Origin: an uncultured Bacteroidia bacterium
GTDB lineage: Bacteria; Bacteroidota; Bacteroidia; Bacteroidales; UBA932
Assembly (NCBI GenBank): GCA_902785785.1
Contig: CADAAA010000007.1
Span: 1-64,000, forward strand
Length of the DNA stretch: 64,000 bases
Reading direction: 5' to 3'
Shown here: positions 17,087 to 26,539 of the stretch, piece after piece
How the letters are laid out: the number at the start of each line of letters is the position of its first letter
How positions within the stretch are numbered: position 1 is the stretch's first letter
Position numbers and translations under genes: made by a program
Notes under the pieces: generated by a model
The model's input: the letters and a program-made list of their open reading frames with translations, nothing else
What the model was told of the DNA's origin: nothing
Databases searched by the model: none

Positions 17087-18742
17087 ATGAAAAAATTCAT
17101 CCTCTCGGCCGCGTTGTCCTTCCTGACCGTGGCCTCGTTCGCTTGCACCAACCTCATCGTGGGCAAGAAGGCTTCCGTCGACGGAAGCGTCATGTGTACC
17201 TACAACTGCGACGGTTTCGGGTTCGCATCCCCGTTGACATATTCGGCTCCCGGGCGCCATGCGGCCGGCGAGCAGATCCCCATAAGGGGCTTCGGCCCCT
17301 CAGGCAACGGACGCTATGTCGCCCAGGTGGACTATACCTATGGGGTTGTCGGCCTGATGAACGAGAACCAGGTGACCATAGTCGAGACGACATGGGACGG
17401 CCGTGAGGAGCTCCGCAATCCTGACGGCCTGCTGGACTATTTCACCTTGATGGGCATTGCCCTGCAGCGCAGCACCAATGCACGCGAGGCCATCGCCGTG
17501 ATCCATCAGCTCGTACAGGAATACGGCTACAACTCCACCGGAGAGAACTTCGTAGTTGCCGACAAGGACGAGGCCTGGATCATGGAGATCATTGGCAAGG
17601 GCCCGGAGCAGAAGGGTGCAGTCTGGGTGGCGCTCCGCGTCCCGGACGACTGCATCTGCGCTTACGCCAACTCCAGCCGCATCCGTCAGTTCCCGCAGGC
17701 CAGGAAGGCTGACAAGAAGCTGGGGTTCTGCATCGTGGAGGGTGAGTGCATGTACTCGGCCGACGTCATCTCATTCGCACGTGAAAAGGGTTACTACGAA
17801 GGACCGGATGCTGATTTCAGCTTCCGCGAGGCCTACGGCCCGCTGGATTTCAGTGCGATCCGCTACTGCGAGGCCCGGGTCTGGAGCTTCTTCCGCCATC
17901 ACTATGATACCGCCGAGATTGACTCTTACCTTCCTTTCATCAACGGACAGACCGATGTCATCGACCATCTCCCTCTCTGGATCAAGCCCGACAAGCCTCT
18001 CTCCGTCCGCGACCTGATGAACGATATGCGCGACCACTACGAGGGCACTGCCCTTGACATGACTGCCGACGTCAGCGCCGGACCCTGGGCTTCCCCGTAT
18101 CGCAACCAGCCCGTCAACTACAAGTCCAGCGACGGCACCGACATGTTCCGCGAGCGTCCCATCGGCTGCCAGCAGAGCGGCATGACGATGGTCTGCCAGA
18201 TGCGTGACTGGCTGCCCGACGCCGTCGGCGGCGTGACATATTTCAACATGGACGATGCCAGCATGGTGGCATACGTGCCCGTGTACTGCGGCATCGACCG
18301 CATCCCGGACCCGTTCCGCCGCGAGAACAACGATATCCGCGAGTTCAGCACCGAGAGCGCTTTCTGGATGAACAATTTCGTGGCCAACATGGTCTATCCG
18401 CGCTACAGCGCAATGATCGGAGACCTGCGAGAGGCGCAGTCCGAGCTCGAGGACTTCTATGCCGAGGACCAGAAGACTGTCGAGACAGAGGCCCCTAAAC
18501 TTACTGCCGGAGAGATGACCGAATACCTCACACGCAAGACGCTGGACTACACCGATATGATGATGAAGCGCTGGGACAAGCTTGCCAAGCTCCTCATAGT
18601 CAAGCATAACGACCAGATAATGCAGCCCAGCGAGAACGGTGTGGTCGTAGCCGGCAGGCGCACTTCTCCCGCCTATGCCCCGGCTTTCATAGATGCGGTC
18701 AAGTCAGAGACCGGCGACCGATACGTAAAGCCTGCGGAATAG
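17087..18742 (+). CDS. C69-family dipeptidase (Ntn hydrolase)
   Basis: This 551-residue exported peptidase belongs to family C69 (dipeptidase A type). The signal peptide is followed directly by Cys20 in the sequence ACTNLIVGKKASVDGSVMCT. In C69 enzymes an N-terminal cysteine exposed by processing is the nucleophile, so removal of the signal peptide here would create the active enzyme. Further family blocks are VGLMNENQVTIVETTWDGRE, GENFVVADKDEAWIMEIIG and FWMNNFVANM. The enzyme probably cleaves dipeptides in the periplasm. It is a single gene divergent from dsbD; the ATG at 17087 starts the signal peptide. Confidence 0.9.
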   Translation: MKKFILSAALSFLTVASFACTNLIVGKKASVDGSVMCTYNCDGFGFASPLTYSAPGRHAAGEQIPIRGFGPSGNGRYVAQVDYTYGVVGLMNENQVTIVETTWDGREELRNPDGLLDYFTLMGIALQRSTNAREAIAVIHQLVQEYGYNSTGENFVVADKDEAWIMEIIGKGPEQKGAVWVALRVPDDCICAYANSSRIRQFPQARKADKKLGFCIVEGECMYSADVISFAREKGYYEGPDADFSFREAYGPLDFSAIRYCEARVWSFFRHHYDTAEIDSYLPFINGQTDVIDHLPLWIKPDKPLSVRDLMNDMRDHYEGTALDMTADVSAGPWASPYRNQPVNYKSSDGTDMFRERPIGCQQSGMTMVCQMRDWLPDAVGGVTYFNMDDASMVAYVPVYCGIDRIPDPFRRENNDIREFSTESAFWMNNFVANMVYPRYSAMIGDLREAQSELEDFYAEDQKTVETEAPKLTAGEMTEYLTRKTLDYTDMMMKRWDKLAKLLIVKHNDQIMQPSENGVVVAGRRTSPAYAPAFIDAVKSETGDRYVKPAE

Positions 18743-18743
18743 C

Positions 18744-18774
18744 TTTGTTTATCGGCCGCGAATGGTTATCTTTG
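18744..18774 (+). promoter_or_regulatory. Promoter of upp
   Basis: TTTG at 18744-18747 and TATCTTTG at 18767-18774 are separated by 19 bp, which matches the Bacteroides -33/-7 consensus exactly. The ATG is 28 bp further on. Confidence 0.7.
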
Positions 18775-18802
18775 TTTTCAGAATACTAAACACTTTAACG
18801 AT

Positions 18803-19432
18803 ATGAGCCAATTGCACGTCATCAACCACCCCATGGTCCAGCACAAGCTTACGATCATGCGCGACAAGGAAACCGGTTCAAAGGATTTCCGTGAACTTCT
18901 CAAAGAGATCTCGCTTCTGATGGGTTACGAAGTCACCCGTGACATTCCCCTTGAGGAGGTCGATATCGAGACCCCCATCTGCCCGACCAAGGGCAGGATA
19001 GTCTCTGGAAGGAAGCTCGCCATCGTCCCGATCCTCCGTGCCGGAATGGGTATGGTAGAGGGTCTGCATGAGCTCGTCCCCGTGGCCAAGGTCGGCCATA
19101 TCGGCCTCTATCGCAATGAAGAGACCCACGAGCCCGTGGTCTATTACTGCAAGCTCCCCGAGGATATCCAGGACCGAATGGTCATCGTCACCGACCCTAT
19201 GCTTGCCACCGGAGGAAGCGCATGCGACGCCCTGTCGATGCTGAAGGAGCGCGGCTGCTCCAATATCCGCCTGATGTGCCTTGTCGGCGCCCCCGAGGGT
19301 ATTGAGAGGGTCAGGATGGCCCATCCCGACGTGGACATCTACCTGGCTGCAGTCGATGACCATCTCAACGAGAACGCATACATCGTCCCCGGCCTCGGTG
19401 ATGCCGGCGACCGTATCTTCGGCACTAAATAA
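18803..19432 (+). CDS. upp: Uracil phosphoribosyltransferase
   Basis: This 209-residue cytoplasmic enzyme makes UMP from uracil and PRPP in pyrimidine salvage. The PRPP-binding loop is [18 protein letters not shown], preceded by the conserved [18 protein letters not shown] block, and the C-terminus [18 protein letters not shown] is the uracil-binding signature. The length is normal for Upp. It is a single gene with a strong promoter match upstream and an unusual run of inverted repeats plus a terminator downstream. Confidence 0.97.
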   Translation: MSQLHVINHPMVQHKLTIMRDKETGSKDFRELLKEISLLMGYEVTRDIPLEEVDIETPICPTKGRIVSGRKLAIVPILRAGMGMVEGLHELVPVAKVGHIGLYRNEETHEPVVYYCKLPEDIQDRMVIVTDPMLATGGSACDALSMLKERGCSNIRLMCLVGAPEGIERVRMAHPDVDIYLAAVDDHLNENAYIVPGLGDAGDRIFGTK

Positions 19433-19440
19433 AGAGGTTT

Positions 19441-19517
19441 CTGAACAGAAAACGCTTTTTTGTTCAGAATTCGTAAAAAAACCAGCGAATCTGAACAAAA
19501 AGGGTGGTTTTGTTCAG
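19441..19517 (+). repeat. Nested inverted repeats in the upp 3' region
   Basis: Two hairpins share the stem CTGAACA/TGTTCAG: one at 19441-19467 and a longer 10-bp one at 19491-19517 (loop AGGGTGG). The inner arms can instead pair with each other: TTGTTCAGAATTCG at 19460-19473 with CGAATCTGAACAA at 19486-19498, one bulged base. The two arrangements exclude each other. The function is unknown. Confidence 0.65.
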
Positions 19518-19529
19518 GGATATAAAACA

Positions 19530-19556
19530 AGAAGGCGACCGACGGTCGCCTTCTTC
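19530..19556. terminator. Bidirectional terminator between upp and the GH51 gene
   Basis: An 11-bp perfect stem (19530-19540 with 19544-19554, loop GAC) sits between two converging genes. A T-rich tail exists on both strands, and the one on the minus strand is better. Confidence 0.75.
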
Positions 19557-19574
19557 GTTTATCGGTTTTCCGGA

Positions 19575-22166
19575 TCAGAGTGATGCCTTGATCCTGAGGA
19601 TCGTGAGCGAATAAGGCTCGAAGGTATAGGTGAAATCGTCTGAGAGTCCCTTGATATCGGTTTCGACGGGAGAGACCTTGCCGGGCTCCTCGAAACTGTT
19701 GTCGTCCTTGAGGCTTCCGGAAGAGAGTACGATTGCTTTTCCTGTCTTGGAGACTTCCTTGGCGCCTGCAAGCTGGATGCGGGTTGCCATAGGTGCAGCT
19801 TCGGAATTCACGACTTTGACGATGACCTCTCCGGTCTCGTTGTCGTATCCGCTTACTGCGAAGCGTCTCTCGAGCGGGGTGTAAGCAACTTTACCGATCT
19901 CCTTACCGTCGATCGTGCAGGAGATTTCTCCGTCCTTGACTCCGACGGAAACGTCGTGCCATGCGCCCTCATCGAACGCCAGGTCCGTAGTGAGCGTGCC
20001 GAGGGCTAGCCTGCAGCCGTTCACCATATTGTTGACGCTGACGGAGTATCTCTGCGGACCGGTCGGAGCGGCTGCGCCGCGGGGCCTTCTGGGGGCGTTG
20101 ATGGCGACTGCGATGTAGTTGGCGTCATCCTTGACGGCAACCCTGAACTCGCAGCCGCTGAAGACCTTCTCCCAGAGTACGCTTGCCTTGATGTCGCAGT
20201 CTCCGTAGCTTTCCTTGGAGCTGAGCCAGCCGCCGGAGCTGAGCTGGACTGGGGCGTTCTTGAGCGTACCGGGAATATAGAGGCCGGGATCCCTGAGTCC
20301 GGAGAGGTCCTTGCGTTCCCCTTCGCGGAAGCCTTCTCCTTCAACCGTCCATGAGCCGGTGGCATCCCATTCGGGAGTCTTTCCGGAAACGGTGAATCCC
20401 TTTACCTGGATGGAAGCGTCGGGTGCGGAGACGGTGGAGGCGAAGCCGACCTTGCCGGCTACGGTACGGTCGGGCTCGGGCAGAGTCAGCTCTGAACCGG
20501 CGATGAAGTCGGGCCTGTTCTCGCTGAACATCTTCTGTACGAAGTAGGACGAACGTCCAAAGACCTGGTCGTTCTTGAAGCGGATGAGGTTGGTGGGCCA
20601 CTGGGCGAAATCGGTGTTCTCCAGCAGCGGGGCATAGGATGCGATGGACACCAGGTCGGAGTTCTTCTCGATACCGGTCATGAAGGCTGCCTCGGCGAGG
20701 GCACCGTCGAGGTTGCCGGAGCCGACTCCGGCATTGACGGCATACTCGCCGATATAGACCTTGTACATGTCGCGCGGCAGATTGTCGAACAGGTGTACGG
20801 TATTGTAGAAGGTCTCGGGATTGACGTAGTAGTGGGCGTCTATCATCTCCGTGGGAGCGGTGTAGGTCTCCGGAAGGGTGCCCGGGGTACCGTGGTTGCT
20901 GATGAAGATGATGTCCGGATATGCTGCCTTGACGATGGGATAGACGTAGTTGTAACGCTCGATGTAACGTTCGCCGACATTCTCGTTTCCAAGCTCGATG
21001 TACTTGAGCGGGAAAGGGTCCGGATGGCCGTTCTTGGCACGCTCGGCACCCCACTTGGTGGAGGTGTCGCCGATGGCGTACTCTATGGCATCGAGAATGT
21101 CCTGGATGATGCCGCCGAGTTCGTTCATCTCATAATAGTCACCATTGCGGACCATGCACGAGAGGCCGATGTTGACCACGTACATGGCGGATGCGCCGAT
21201 GTCCTCACAGAACTGGAGGAAGTCGTGGTAGCCGAACGCACAGGAATTGTGGTAGCCCCAGAGGTCGAACTGTCCGGGACGGTCCAGACGGTCACCGATG
21301 GTCTCCTTCCACTTGATGCGGTTCTCCATGCTCATGCCTTCCACGATGCAGCCTCCCGGCCATCTGATGAACGACGGCTTGAGGTCGGCGAGGGTCTGGG
21401 CGATGTCCTCCCTGAGTCCGTGTCCCTTGAAGGTCTTCTCCGGGAGCAGCGAGACATAGTCGAGCCAGACTTTTCCGGTCGATTCGAAATTGAACATGAG
21501 CTTGACCTTGCTGTCGGTGGCCTTAGAGGTGAACTTGGCATCGTATTTCACCCAGTCTCCGTGGAATGAAGGGCTGAAGGTCTCCTCATAAAGGGATTTT
21601 CCGTCCGAACCTACAAGCGCGGCAGTGAAGCTGCTGGTAAATGAGGGGTCGGCACGGAGGAAGAAGGAGAAGTTATACTCTTCACCTTCCTTCAGCGGAA
21701 TTCCGTTCCATCCTTCGTTGGTAAGCTTGGCGCCCCAGTAGGGCACTGTGATCTCTAGCGAGTGGGGGTTCGCTTCGCTGAGGGGTTTGGTGGTGACAAC
21801 CCTCATCGCGGCGTTCTGGCCCTCGATGGTCCAACCTATGGACTGGTCGTTGGGATCGAAATGATGGAACCTGTAGTCCCTGACTGTCCCGTAGGCGTAG
21901 TTGGGCTTGCGCGGTCCTACGACGTCATCCCCGTCAAGGGTGCAGTCCGTGGGGATGTCCTTCTCCTCGAAGCCCATGTTGTATATCATTTCCGGCCATA
22001 TACCGCCGTCTCCGGCATGGTTGATCTCCTCGAAGAAGATGCCCCAGAGGTCCTGCGGCACATTTACCGGTCTGTCCTGGAGGTCGACGGTCAGGAGGGC
22101 CTCCGTTTTATCGGCGCAGCCGCACATGAGTGCGGCTGCAGCCATAATTATGTATAACCTTTTCAT
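19575..22166 (-). CDS. GH51 alpha-L-arabinofuranosidase lipoprotein with an inserted LamG-like domain
   Basis: This 863-residue lipoprotein (lipobox MCGC, Cys17) removes arabinose side chains from arabinan or arabinoxylan. A carbohydrate-binding-like domain is at about 140-245 (PHSLEITVPYWGAKLTNEGW). The catalytic barrel has RWPGGCIVEGMSMENRI, the acid/base Glu in ELGNENVG (about 393) and the nucleophile Glu in YIGEYAV (about 473). Between the barrel and the final beta domain there is an added concanavalin/DUF1080-like domain at about 625-780 (GDCDIKASVLWEKVFSGCEF), which contains a low-complexity run (PRRPRGAAAPTGPQR). The C-terminal sandwich is normal for GH51. It is the last gene of an operon with two esterase-bearing proteins upstream, 8 bp away. 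Confidence 0.93.
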   Translation of the reverse strand: MKRLYIIMAAAALMCGCADKTEALLTVDLQDRPVNVPQDLWGIFFEEINHAGDGGIWPEMIYNMGFEEKDIPTDCTLDGDDVVGPRKPNYAYGTVRDYRFHHFDPNDQSIGWTIEGQNAAMRVVTTKPLSEANPHSLEITVPYWGAKLTNEGWNGIPLKEGEEYNFSFFLRADPSFTSSFTAALVGSDGKSLYEETFSPSFHGDWVKYDAKFTSKATDSKVKLMFNFESTGKVWLDYVSLLPEKTFKGHGLREDIAQTLADLKPSFIRWPGGCIVEGMSMENRIKWKETIGDRLDRPGQFDLWGYHNSCAFGYHDFLQFCEDIGASAMYVVNIGLSCMVRNGDYYEMNELGGIIQDILDAIEYAIGDTSTKWGAERAKNGHPDPFPLKYIELGNENVGERYIERYNYVYPIVKAAYPDIIFISNHGTPGTLPETYTAPTEMIDAHYYVNPETFYNTVHLFDNLPRDMYKVYIGEYAVNAGVGSGNLDGALAEAAFMTGIEKNSDLVSIASYAPLLENTDFAQWPTNLIRFKNDQVFGRSSYFVQKMFSENRPDFIAGSELTLPEPDRTVAGKVGFASTVSAPDASIQVKGFTVSGKTPEWDATGSWTVEGEGFREGERKDLSGLRDPGLYIPGTLKNAPVQLSSGGWLSSKESYGDCDIKASVLWEKVFSGCEFRVAVKDDANYIAVAINAPRRPRGAAAPTGPQRYSVSVNNMVNGCRLALGTLTTDLAFDEGAWHDVSVGVKDGEISCTIDGKEIGKVAYTPLERRFAVSGYDNETGEVIVKVVNSEAAPMATRIQLAGAKEVSKTGKAIVLSSGSLKDDNSFEEPGKVSPVETDIKGLSDDFTYTFEPYSLTILRIKASL

Positions 22167-22174
22167 CGGAAATA

Positions 22175-23347
22175 CTATTTGAAGAGCTTCTGGGCTATCT
22201 GGGTGAGATAGTCGCGGCAGTTCATCCAGGTATGTCCGCCGTCCGGAGTGTAGAAAGTGTGCTTGACACCCTGCTCGGTCAGGTAGCCGTCAAGGCCGCG
22301 AGAGGCGGCGATGAGGAAGTCCGAGGTGCCGGTGCCGATCCAGAGGAACTTGACGTTCTTCTTGACGTCGGCGAGCGGGGCGTAGGTCCCGTTGGAGAAG
22401 TTGGTCTTGTACTCCTCTCCGAAGATGGCGGGTGCCATCGCACAGACATACTGGAAGGACTTGGGATTGCCGAGGCCGCAGGCGAGGGCCTGGCGGCCGC
22501 CGAGCGAGAAGCCCGCGACGGCGCGGTCCGCGGCCGAGGTCTTGACCTTGTAGTTGGCCTCGATGAAAGGCTTGACATCCTTCATGATCTCGTTGGTCAC
22601 GATATCGGTGCCCATGGAATCATAGTGGTCGGCCTTGCCCTGGAGCATCATCTCCGGATAGGGGTTGGCGTAAGGCATGACCACGATCATCCTCTTGGCC
22701 TTGCCCTGGGCGATGAGGTTGTCCAGGATGTTGTTCATGTGACCGACCTTGAACCAGGTCTCGTAGGTGTCGGTCATTCCGTGGATGAGGTAGAGCACCG
22801 GGAGCTTCTCCTTGCCGGCCGGGTCATATCCGGCCGGGGTGTATACGCACATCACGCGGTCGATGCCGCAGGTCGTGGAATGGTAGTAGCGGTAGCTGAC
22901 TTTGCCGTGCGGCACGTCCTGGATGTCCTGTACGGACGGGACGGGGCCGCGCACGTCAGCCAGCGAGTTCTTGAAGCCCTCGTTGGGGAAGATGAACATG
23001 TTGTTGGGGTCAGCGACCTGCTTGCCGTCCACGAGGAAGCAGTAAGGGTAGATGTCGGGCTTGCCCGGGGTCACAGTGATAGTCCAGACGCCGTCGGCGC
23101 CCTTGTACATCGGGGCGGCCTGCGACAGCATCTGGCAGTCGAGCTTGACCTCCTTGGCCTCGGCGGACTGGTAGCGGAAGGTCACGCTGCCGTCGTCATT
23201 GTACTCGGGAGAAACTACTCCGGCAGGGAACATCCGGGCCATTACCTGGGGGGTGAGGCGCTGTCCTTCGCCAGCAGCGGGCTGGGCCTTTGCGAAAAGC
23301 GGGATGATGAGCAGCAAAGCTGCGATAAGGAATCTGTATGCTTTCAT
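22175..23347 (-). CDS. Secreted CE1-family esterase with an N-terminal E-set domain
   Basis: This 390-residue protein has a signal peptide ending in AKAQ. It has an early-set, CBM48-like beta domain (about 40-130, DGSVTFRYQSAEAKEVKLDC to PDIYPYCFLVDG) followed by a CE1 esterase domain: LPVLYLIHGMTDTYETWFKV, the nucleophile elbow AGFSLGGRQAL (Ser about 280), and the histidine motif DGGHTWMNCRDY. This is the layout of XynZ-like feruloyl esterases and related BT-type enzymes. It probably releases feruloyl or acetyl esters from arabinoxylan. It lies 15 bp after the GH43 fusion gene and is paralogous to the C-terminal half of that protein. Confidence 0.9.
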   Translation of the reverse strand: MKAYRFLIAALLLIIPLFAKAQPAAGEGQRLTPQVMARMFPAGVVSPEYNDDGSVTFRYQSAEAKEVKLDCQMLSQAAPMYKGADGVWTITVTPGKPDIYPYCFLVDGKQVADPNNMFIFPNEGFKNSLADVRGPVPSVQDIQDVPHGKVSYRYYHSTTCGIDRVMCVYTPAGYDPAGKEKLPVLYLIHGMTDTYETWFKVGHMNNILDNLIAQGKAKRMIVVMPYANPYPEMMLQGKADHYDSMGTDIVTNEIMKDVKPFIEANYKVKTSAADRAVAGFSLGGRQALACGLGNPKSFQYVCAMAPAIFGEEYKTNFSNGTYAPLADVKKNVKFLWIGTGTSDFLIAASRGLDGYLTEQGVKHTFYTPDGGHTWMNCRDYLTQIAQKLFK

Positions 23348-23362
23348 GATGGATGCGTCGTT

Positions 23363-26300
23363 TTAGTCCTGGAAAAGAAGTCTCATTGATTTGTCGAGGA
23401 AGTACTTGGCATTCATCCAAGTGTGTCCGAACTTGTCGGTGGTGAACTCCTTGACGTTCTTGATGCCCTTGCTGTCAAGGAAGTCCATGTACTCCTTGGC
23501 GTTTCCGTAGAGGAAGTCGTCGGTGCCTACGCCGAGCCAGAAGAGATGGATCTTGTCATTGAGCTGGGGATCGTCATATACGTTCGGGAGGGTAGTGCTG
23601 GTGAAAGAACTGTAGGAGCACAGCCAGGAGAACTTGTCGAGGTTGGTCAGACCGGCCGCGAGACCCTGGTTGCCGCCGCGGGAGAATCCTCCAATGGCCC
23701 TGTGGTCACGGTCGTTGATGGTGCGGTAGTTCTTCTCGACATACGGCATCAGGTCGTTGATGAGGTCCTTGGTGAACATGTCTCCCACACGCGGAGCCTT
23801 GCCGGCAGGGAAGTACTTGGAGGGATTGCCGTAGGGGAGGACGATGATCATCTCCTTGGCAGCCCCCTCGGCGAGGAGGTTGTCGAGGATGAGGTTCATC
23901 CTGCCGACCTTGTAGTACACTTCCTCGGTGTCGGTGGTACCGCTGATGAGGTAGAACACGGGATATTTCTTATTCTTGTTCTTGTAGTAGGTCGGAGGAG
24001 TGTAGACGATGGCGTTGCCGTATGTGCCGAGGCTCTCGGACCAGTAGTTGACATAGTCTACGGCTCCGTGAGGGACGTTCTTGAGCGCGTGGATAAGGGG
24101 CTCGCCCTGTCCGCGTACATCGACTATGCTGTTCTTGAAGGTCTCGTTGGGGAACCAGTCTGCGTTGAGCGGGTCCATGATCTGGACTCCGTCCACCACG
24201 AAGCTGTAAGGATACATGTCGGGAGCGACGGGGCCGAGGGTGACGGACCATACGCCGTTGGCGTCCTTGGTCATATCCTGGGGACCGCTGGCGAACTGTG
24301 CGTTGACCTGGACCTTCTGGGCGGAAGGATTGCGGTAGTTGAAGGTGACGGTATTGTCAGGGTTGACGACGGGCGAGGAGACCTGGGCTCCGCCCATGCC
24401 GCCACCGCCTCCGCCCATCATGGGCCAGCCGCCGCGGTGGTTGTTGTGGAGGATGTTGACGACGATCTTGCCGGCTTCCTTGCCGCGCACGACCTTGAGG
24501 ACCATCTCGCCGGTGACCTCGGTGCCGACACCCATCTCGGTGAGCTTGGCGGTGATGCCGGGCTCACCCTCGCCGATCAGGTCGGCCTCGGTCAGCTCGG
24601 CCGCCCAGAGGACGGGACCGAAGGTATGGTTGAGCGTCCAGTTTCCGGGGGTGATGTTCTCGAAGACATACTCGTCCACGCCTTCCTTGACCATGAAGCG
24701 CTGGGTCTGGTTGCCTGCGCTGTAGGCGAAGCTGCCGCGGCCGCTGTTGAGCTCGATCTCGCCGCCGGTACCGTTGACCTGCTCGCTGACCTCACGGTAA
24801 TAGTCGAGGCCGGAGTCGAAGGATTCAACCTCGAAGAAATACTCGGACTCGGTGTTGAGGCTGTGGATGTTGATATAGTTGCCGTCGTAGAGTATGTAGC
24901 TGTTGTAGAGCTTGTCCGGCTCGATGCCGTAACGGATGATGTATCCGTCGGCTCCCGGTACGGGATTCCAGAGGAGCGAGGCCTCGCGGAGGTCTTCGGG
25001 ATTGCGGACTACTTTGACGTCGCCGACCTTGACGGAGGCAGCGGAATAAGGATTGCCGAAGATGCGGAGGTCCTTCATGCAGAACTTGGCGCCGTCATGG
25101 CACTGTGCCGCGTTGGTTACGCGGACATAACGGCCCTGGACGGGAGTCTTGAACTCGTTGTAGTCGTGATGGAGGTCGTATTTGTTGTCGCTCTTGTCAA
25201 GCGCGACCGTCCAGTTGATACCGTCGATGGAAGTCTCCACGATGAAGCACTGGTAGTGCTCGGGCAGCTGCTGGGCGGCAGCGGCTCCGCGAGGCTGTGC
25301 GACAGTCTGGCCGCCGATGTGGTCGAAGTTGCACTGGATGGCATAGATGTCGGATACCTTGCCGAGGTCCACTTGGAAGAACTCACCGGGATCACCGGTC
25401 TCAGCCACCCAGTTGGTCATGAACTTCTCGTCCACGCCGTACTCGGGCTTGTTGTCCTCGAAGGTCGAGGAGACGGTGACTTTCTTCTTGTGGGAAAGCA
25501 GCTTCCAGCCTGTGTAGTTGTCCACGCCGTCCTTGCGGCTTGCGGGATAGTACTGGGGGTAGTCGCCGAACGAGACATTGGAGTACATCACGCCGTCAGC
25601 ATCCACGTCGGTCGGGTAGATGGCGAGCTCGGAGCCGCGTCCGCCGCCGCCATAGCTGGCAGGGATCATGCAGATGGTCCAGAGATGTCCGTTCTTGTCA
25701 TGGAAGGTGCTGCCGTGACCGGCACCGACGGCGAAGCCTGTGGTCTTGAAGGTCAAGGGGTTGTGCTGCGAATACACGAACGGCCCGGTGGGACTGTCGG
25801 ATACGTAGACTCCGTGCGAATAGGACAGGAACTCAAGTCCGATGGCGGCATACTGCAGATAATACTTGCCGTTGTGCTTGGTCATCCAGGGGCCCTCGAT
25901 CCAGGGATACTCCTCTTCGAAATAGTCGCGGCGTCCGCCGAAGATCGAGTAGATGACATCGTCGTGCCGGCGTGTTTCGAAGCCATGCTTCTTGTAATCG
26001 CTGAAGAACAGGACCTTGGGCTCGGAGATCTCCTTGAAGGTCTTCTTGTCGAGTTCGACCACCTTGAACGCCATCAGCTGCGACCAGCCGTAGTACATGT
26101 AGAGGTGGCCGTTGTCGTAGAACATGTTGGCGTCGCCGTAGCGGTCGCTGTCGAACTGCTGCTCAAGCAACGTCCATTCTCCGGCCTTGACATTGTCGCA
26201 GCGGAAGATGCGCTTGTTGTTCATCGAGCAGGCGAACAGGGTACCGTCGATGTCGACGACCGATACGACGCCTCCCGGGAAATTGGGAGCATTAACATAG

Positions 26301-26539
26301 GTCCAGTTCTGGAAATCGGGGGAGTACCAGTATCCCCTGCGTCCGGTGACGAAAAGGTAGTAGTCGTCCTGATACAGCAGTACGACCGGCTCGCCGCCGC
26401 GTCCGGCCCTTTCGTGGCCGGCGAAGAGGTCGAGCGGGTTGCAGAAGGTGGTCCGCTGCTGTCCGAAGGCAGACAGGGACATAAGCATCGCGGCCACGAG
26501 GGTCAGGATGCTTCGCATTGTGGGTTTACGCATAATCAT
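23363..26539 (-). CDS. Multidomain secreted enzyme: GH43-like, F5/8-type C, FN3-like and CE1 esterase
   Basis: This 1058-residue protein joins a glycosidase to an esterase. After the signal peptide (ending AFGQ) come five parts. The first is a GH43-like five-bladed propeller at about 30-345 (CNPLDLFAGHERAGRGGEPV, ANMFYDNGHLYMYYGW, WIEGPWMTKHNGKYYLQYA). An F5/8 type C / CBM32-like domain follows at about 350-500 (KVTVSSTFEDNKPEYGVDEK). Then come a fibronectin-III-like domain at about 505-600 and a beta domain ending in a glycine run (MMGGGGGGMGG). Last are an E-set domain and a CE1 esterase at about 740-1058 with nucleophile motif GGFSRGGNQG and histidine motif FGHTWMN. The position of the first GH43 catalytic Asp is read as Glu in GGEPV. 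It heads the operon with the next esterase and GH51. Start could also be the ATG at 26533. Confidence 0.9.
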   Translation of the reverse strand: MIMRKPTMRSILTLVAAMLMSLSAFGQQRTTFCNPLDLFAGHERAGRGGEPVVLLYQDDYYLFVTGRRGYWYSPDFQNWTYVNAPNFPGGVVSVVDIDGTLFACSMNNKRIFRCDNVKAGEWTLLEQQFDSDRYGDANMFYDNGHLYMYYGWSQLMAFKVVELDKKTFKEISEPKVLFFSDYKKHGFETRRHDDVIYSIFGGRRDYFEEEYPWIEGPWMTKHNGKYYLQYAAIGLEFLSYSHGVYVSDSPTGPFVYSQHNPLTFKTTGFAVGAGHGSTFHDKNGHLWTICMIPASYGGGGRGSELAIYPTDVDADGVMYSNVSFGDYPQYYPASRKDGVDNYTGWKLLSHKKKVTVSSTFEDNKPEYGVDEKFMTNWVAETGDPGEFFQVDLGKVSDIYAIQCNFDHIGGQTVAQPRGAAAAQQLPEHYQCFIVETSIDGINWTVALDKSDNKYDLHHDYNEFKTPVQGRYVRVTNAAQCHDGAKFCMKDLRIFGNPYSAASVKVGDVKVVRNPEDLREASLLWNPVPGADGYIIRYGIEPDKLYNSYILYDGNYINIHSLNTESEYFFEVESFDSGLDYYREVSEQVNGTGGEIELNSGRGSFAYSAGNQTQRFMVKEGVDEYVFENITPGNWTLNHTFGPVLWAAELTEADLIGEGEPGITAKLTEMGVGTEVTGEMVLKVVRGKEAGKIVVNILHNNHRGGWPMMGGGGGGMGGAQVSSPVVNPDNTVTFNYRNPSAQKVQVNAQFASGPQDMTKDANGVWSVTLGPVAPDMYPYSFVVDGVQIMDPLNADWFPNETFKNSIVDVRGQGEPLIHALKNVPHGAVDYVNYWSESLGTYGNAIVYTPPTYYKNKNKKYPVFYLISGTTDTEEVYYKVGRMNLILDNLLAEGAAKEMIIVLPYGNPSKYFPAGKAPRVGDMFTKDLINDLMPYVEKNYRTINDRDHRAIGGFSRGGNQGLAAGLTNLDKFSWLCSYSSFTSTTLPNVYDDPQLNDKIHLFWLGVGTDDFLYGNAKEYMDFLDSKGIKNVKEFTTDKFGHTWMNAKYFLDKSMRLLFQD

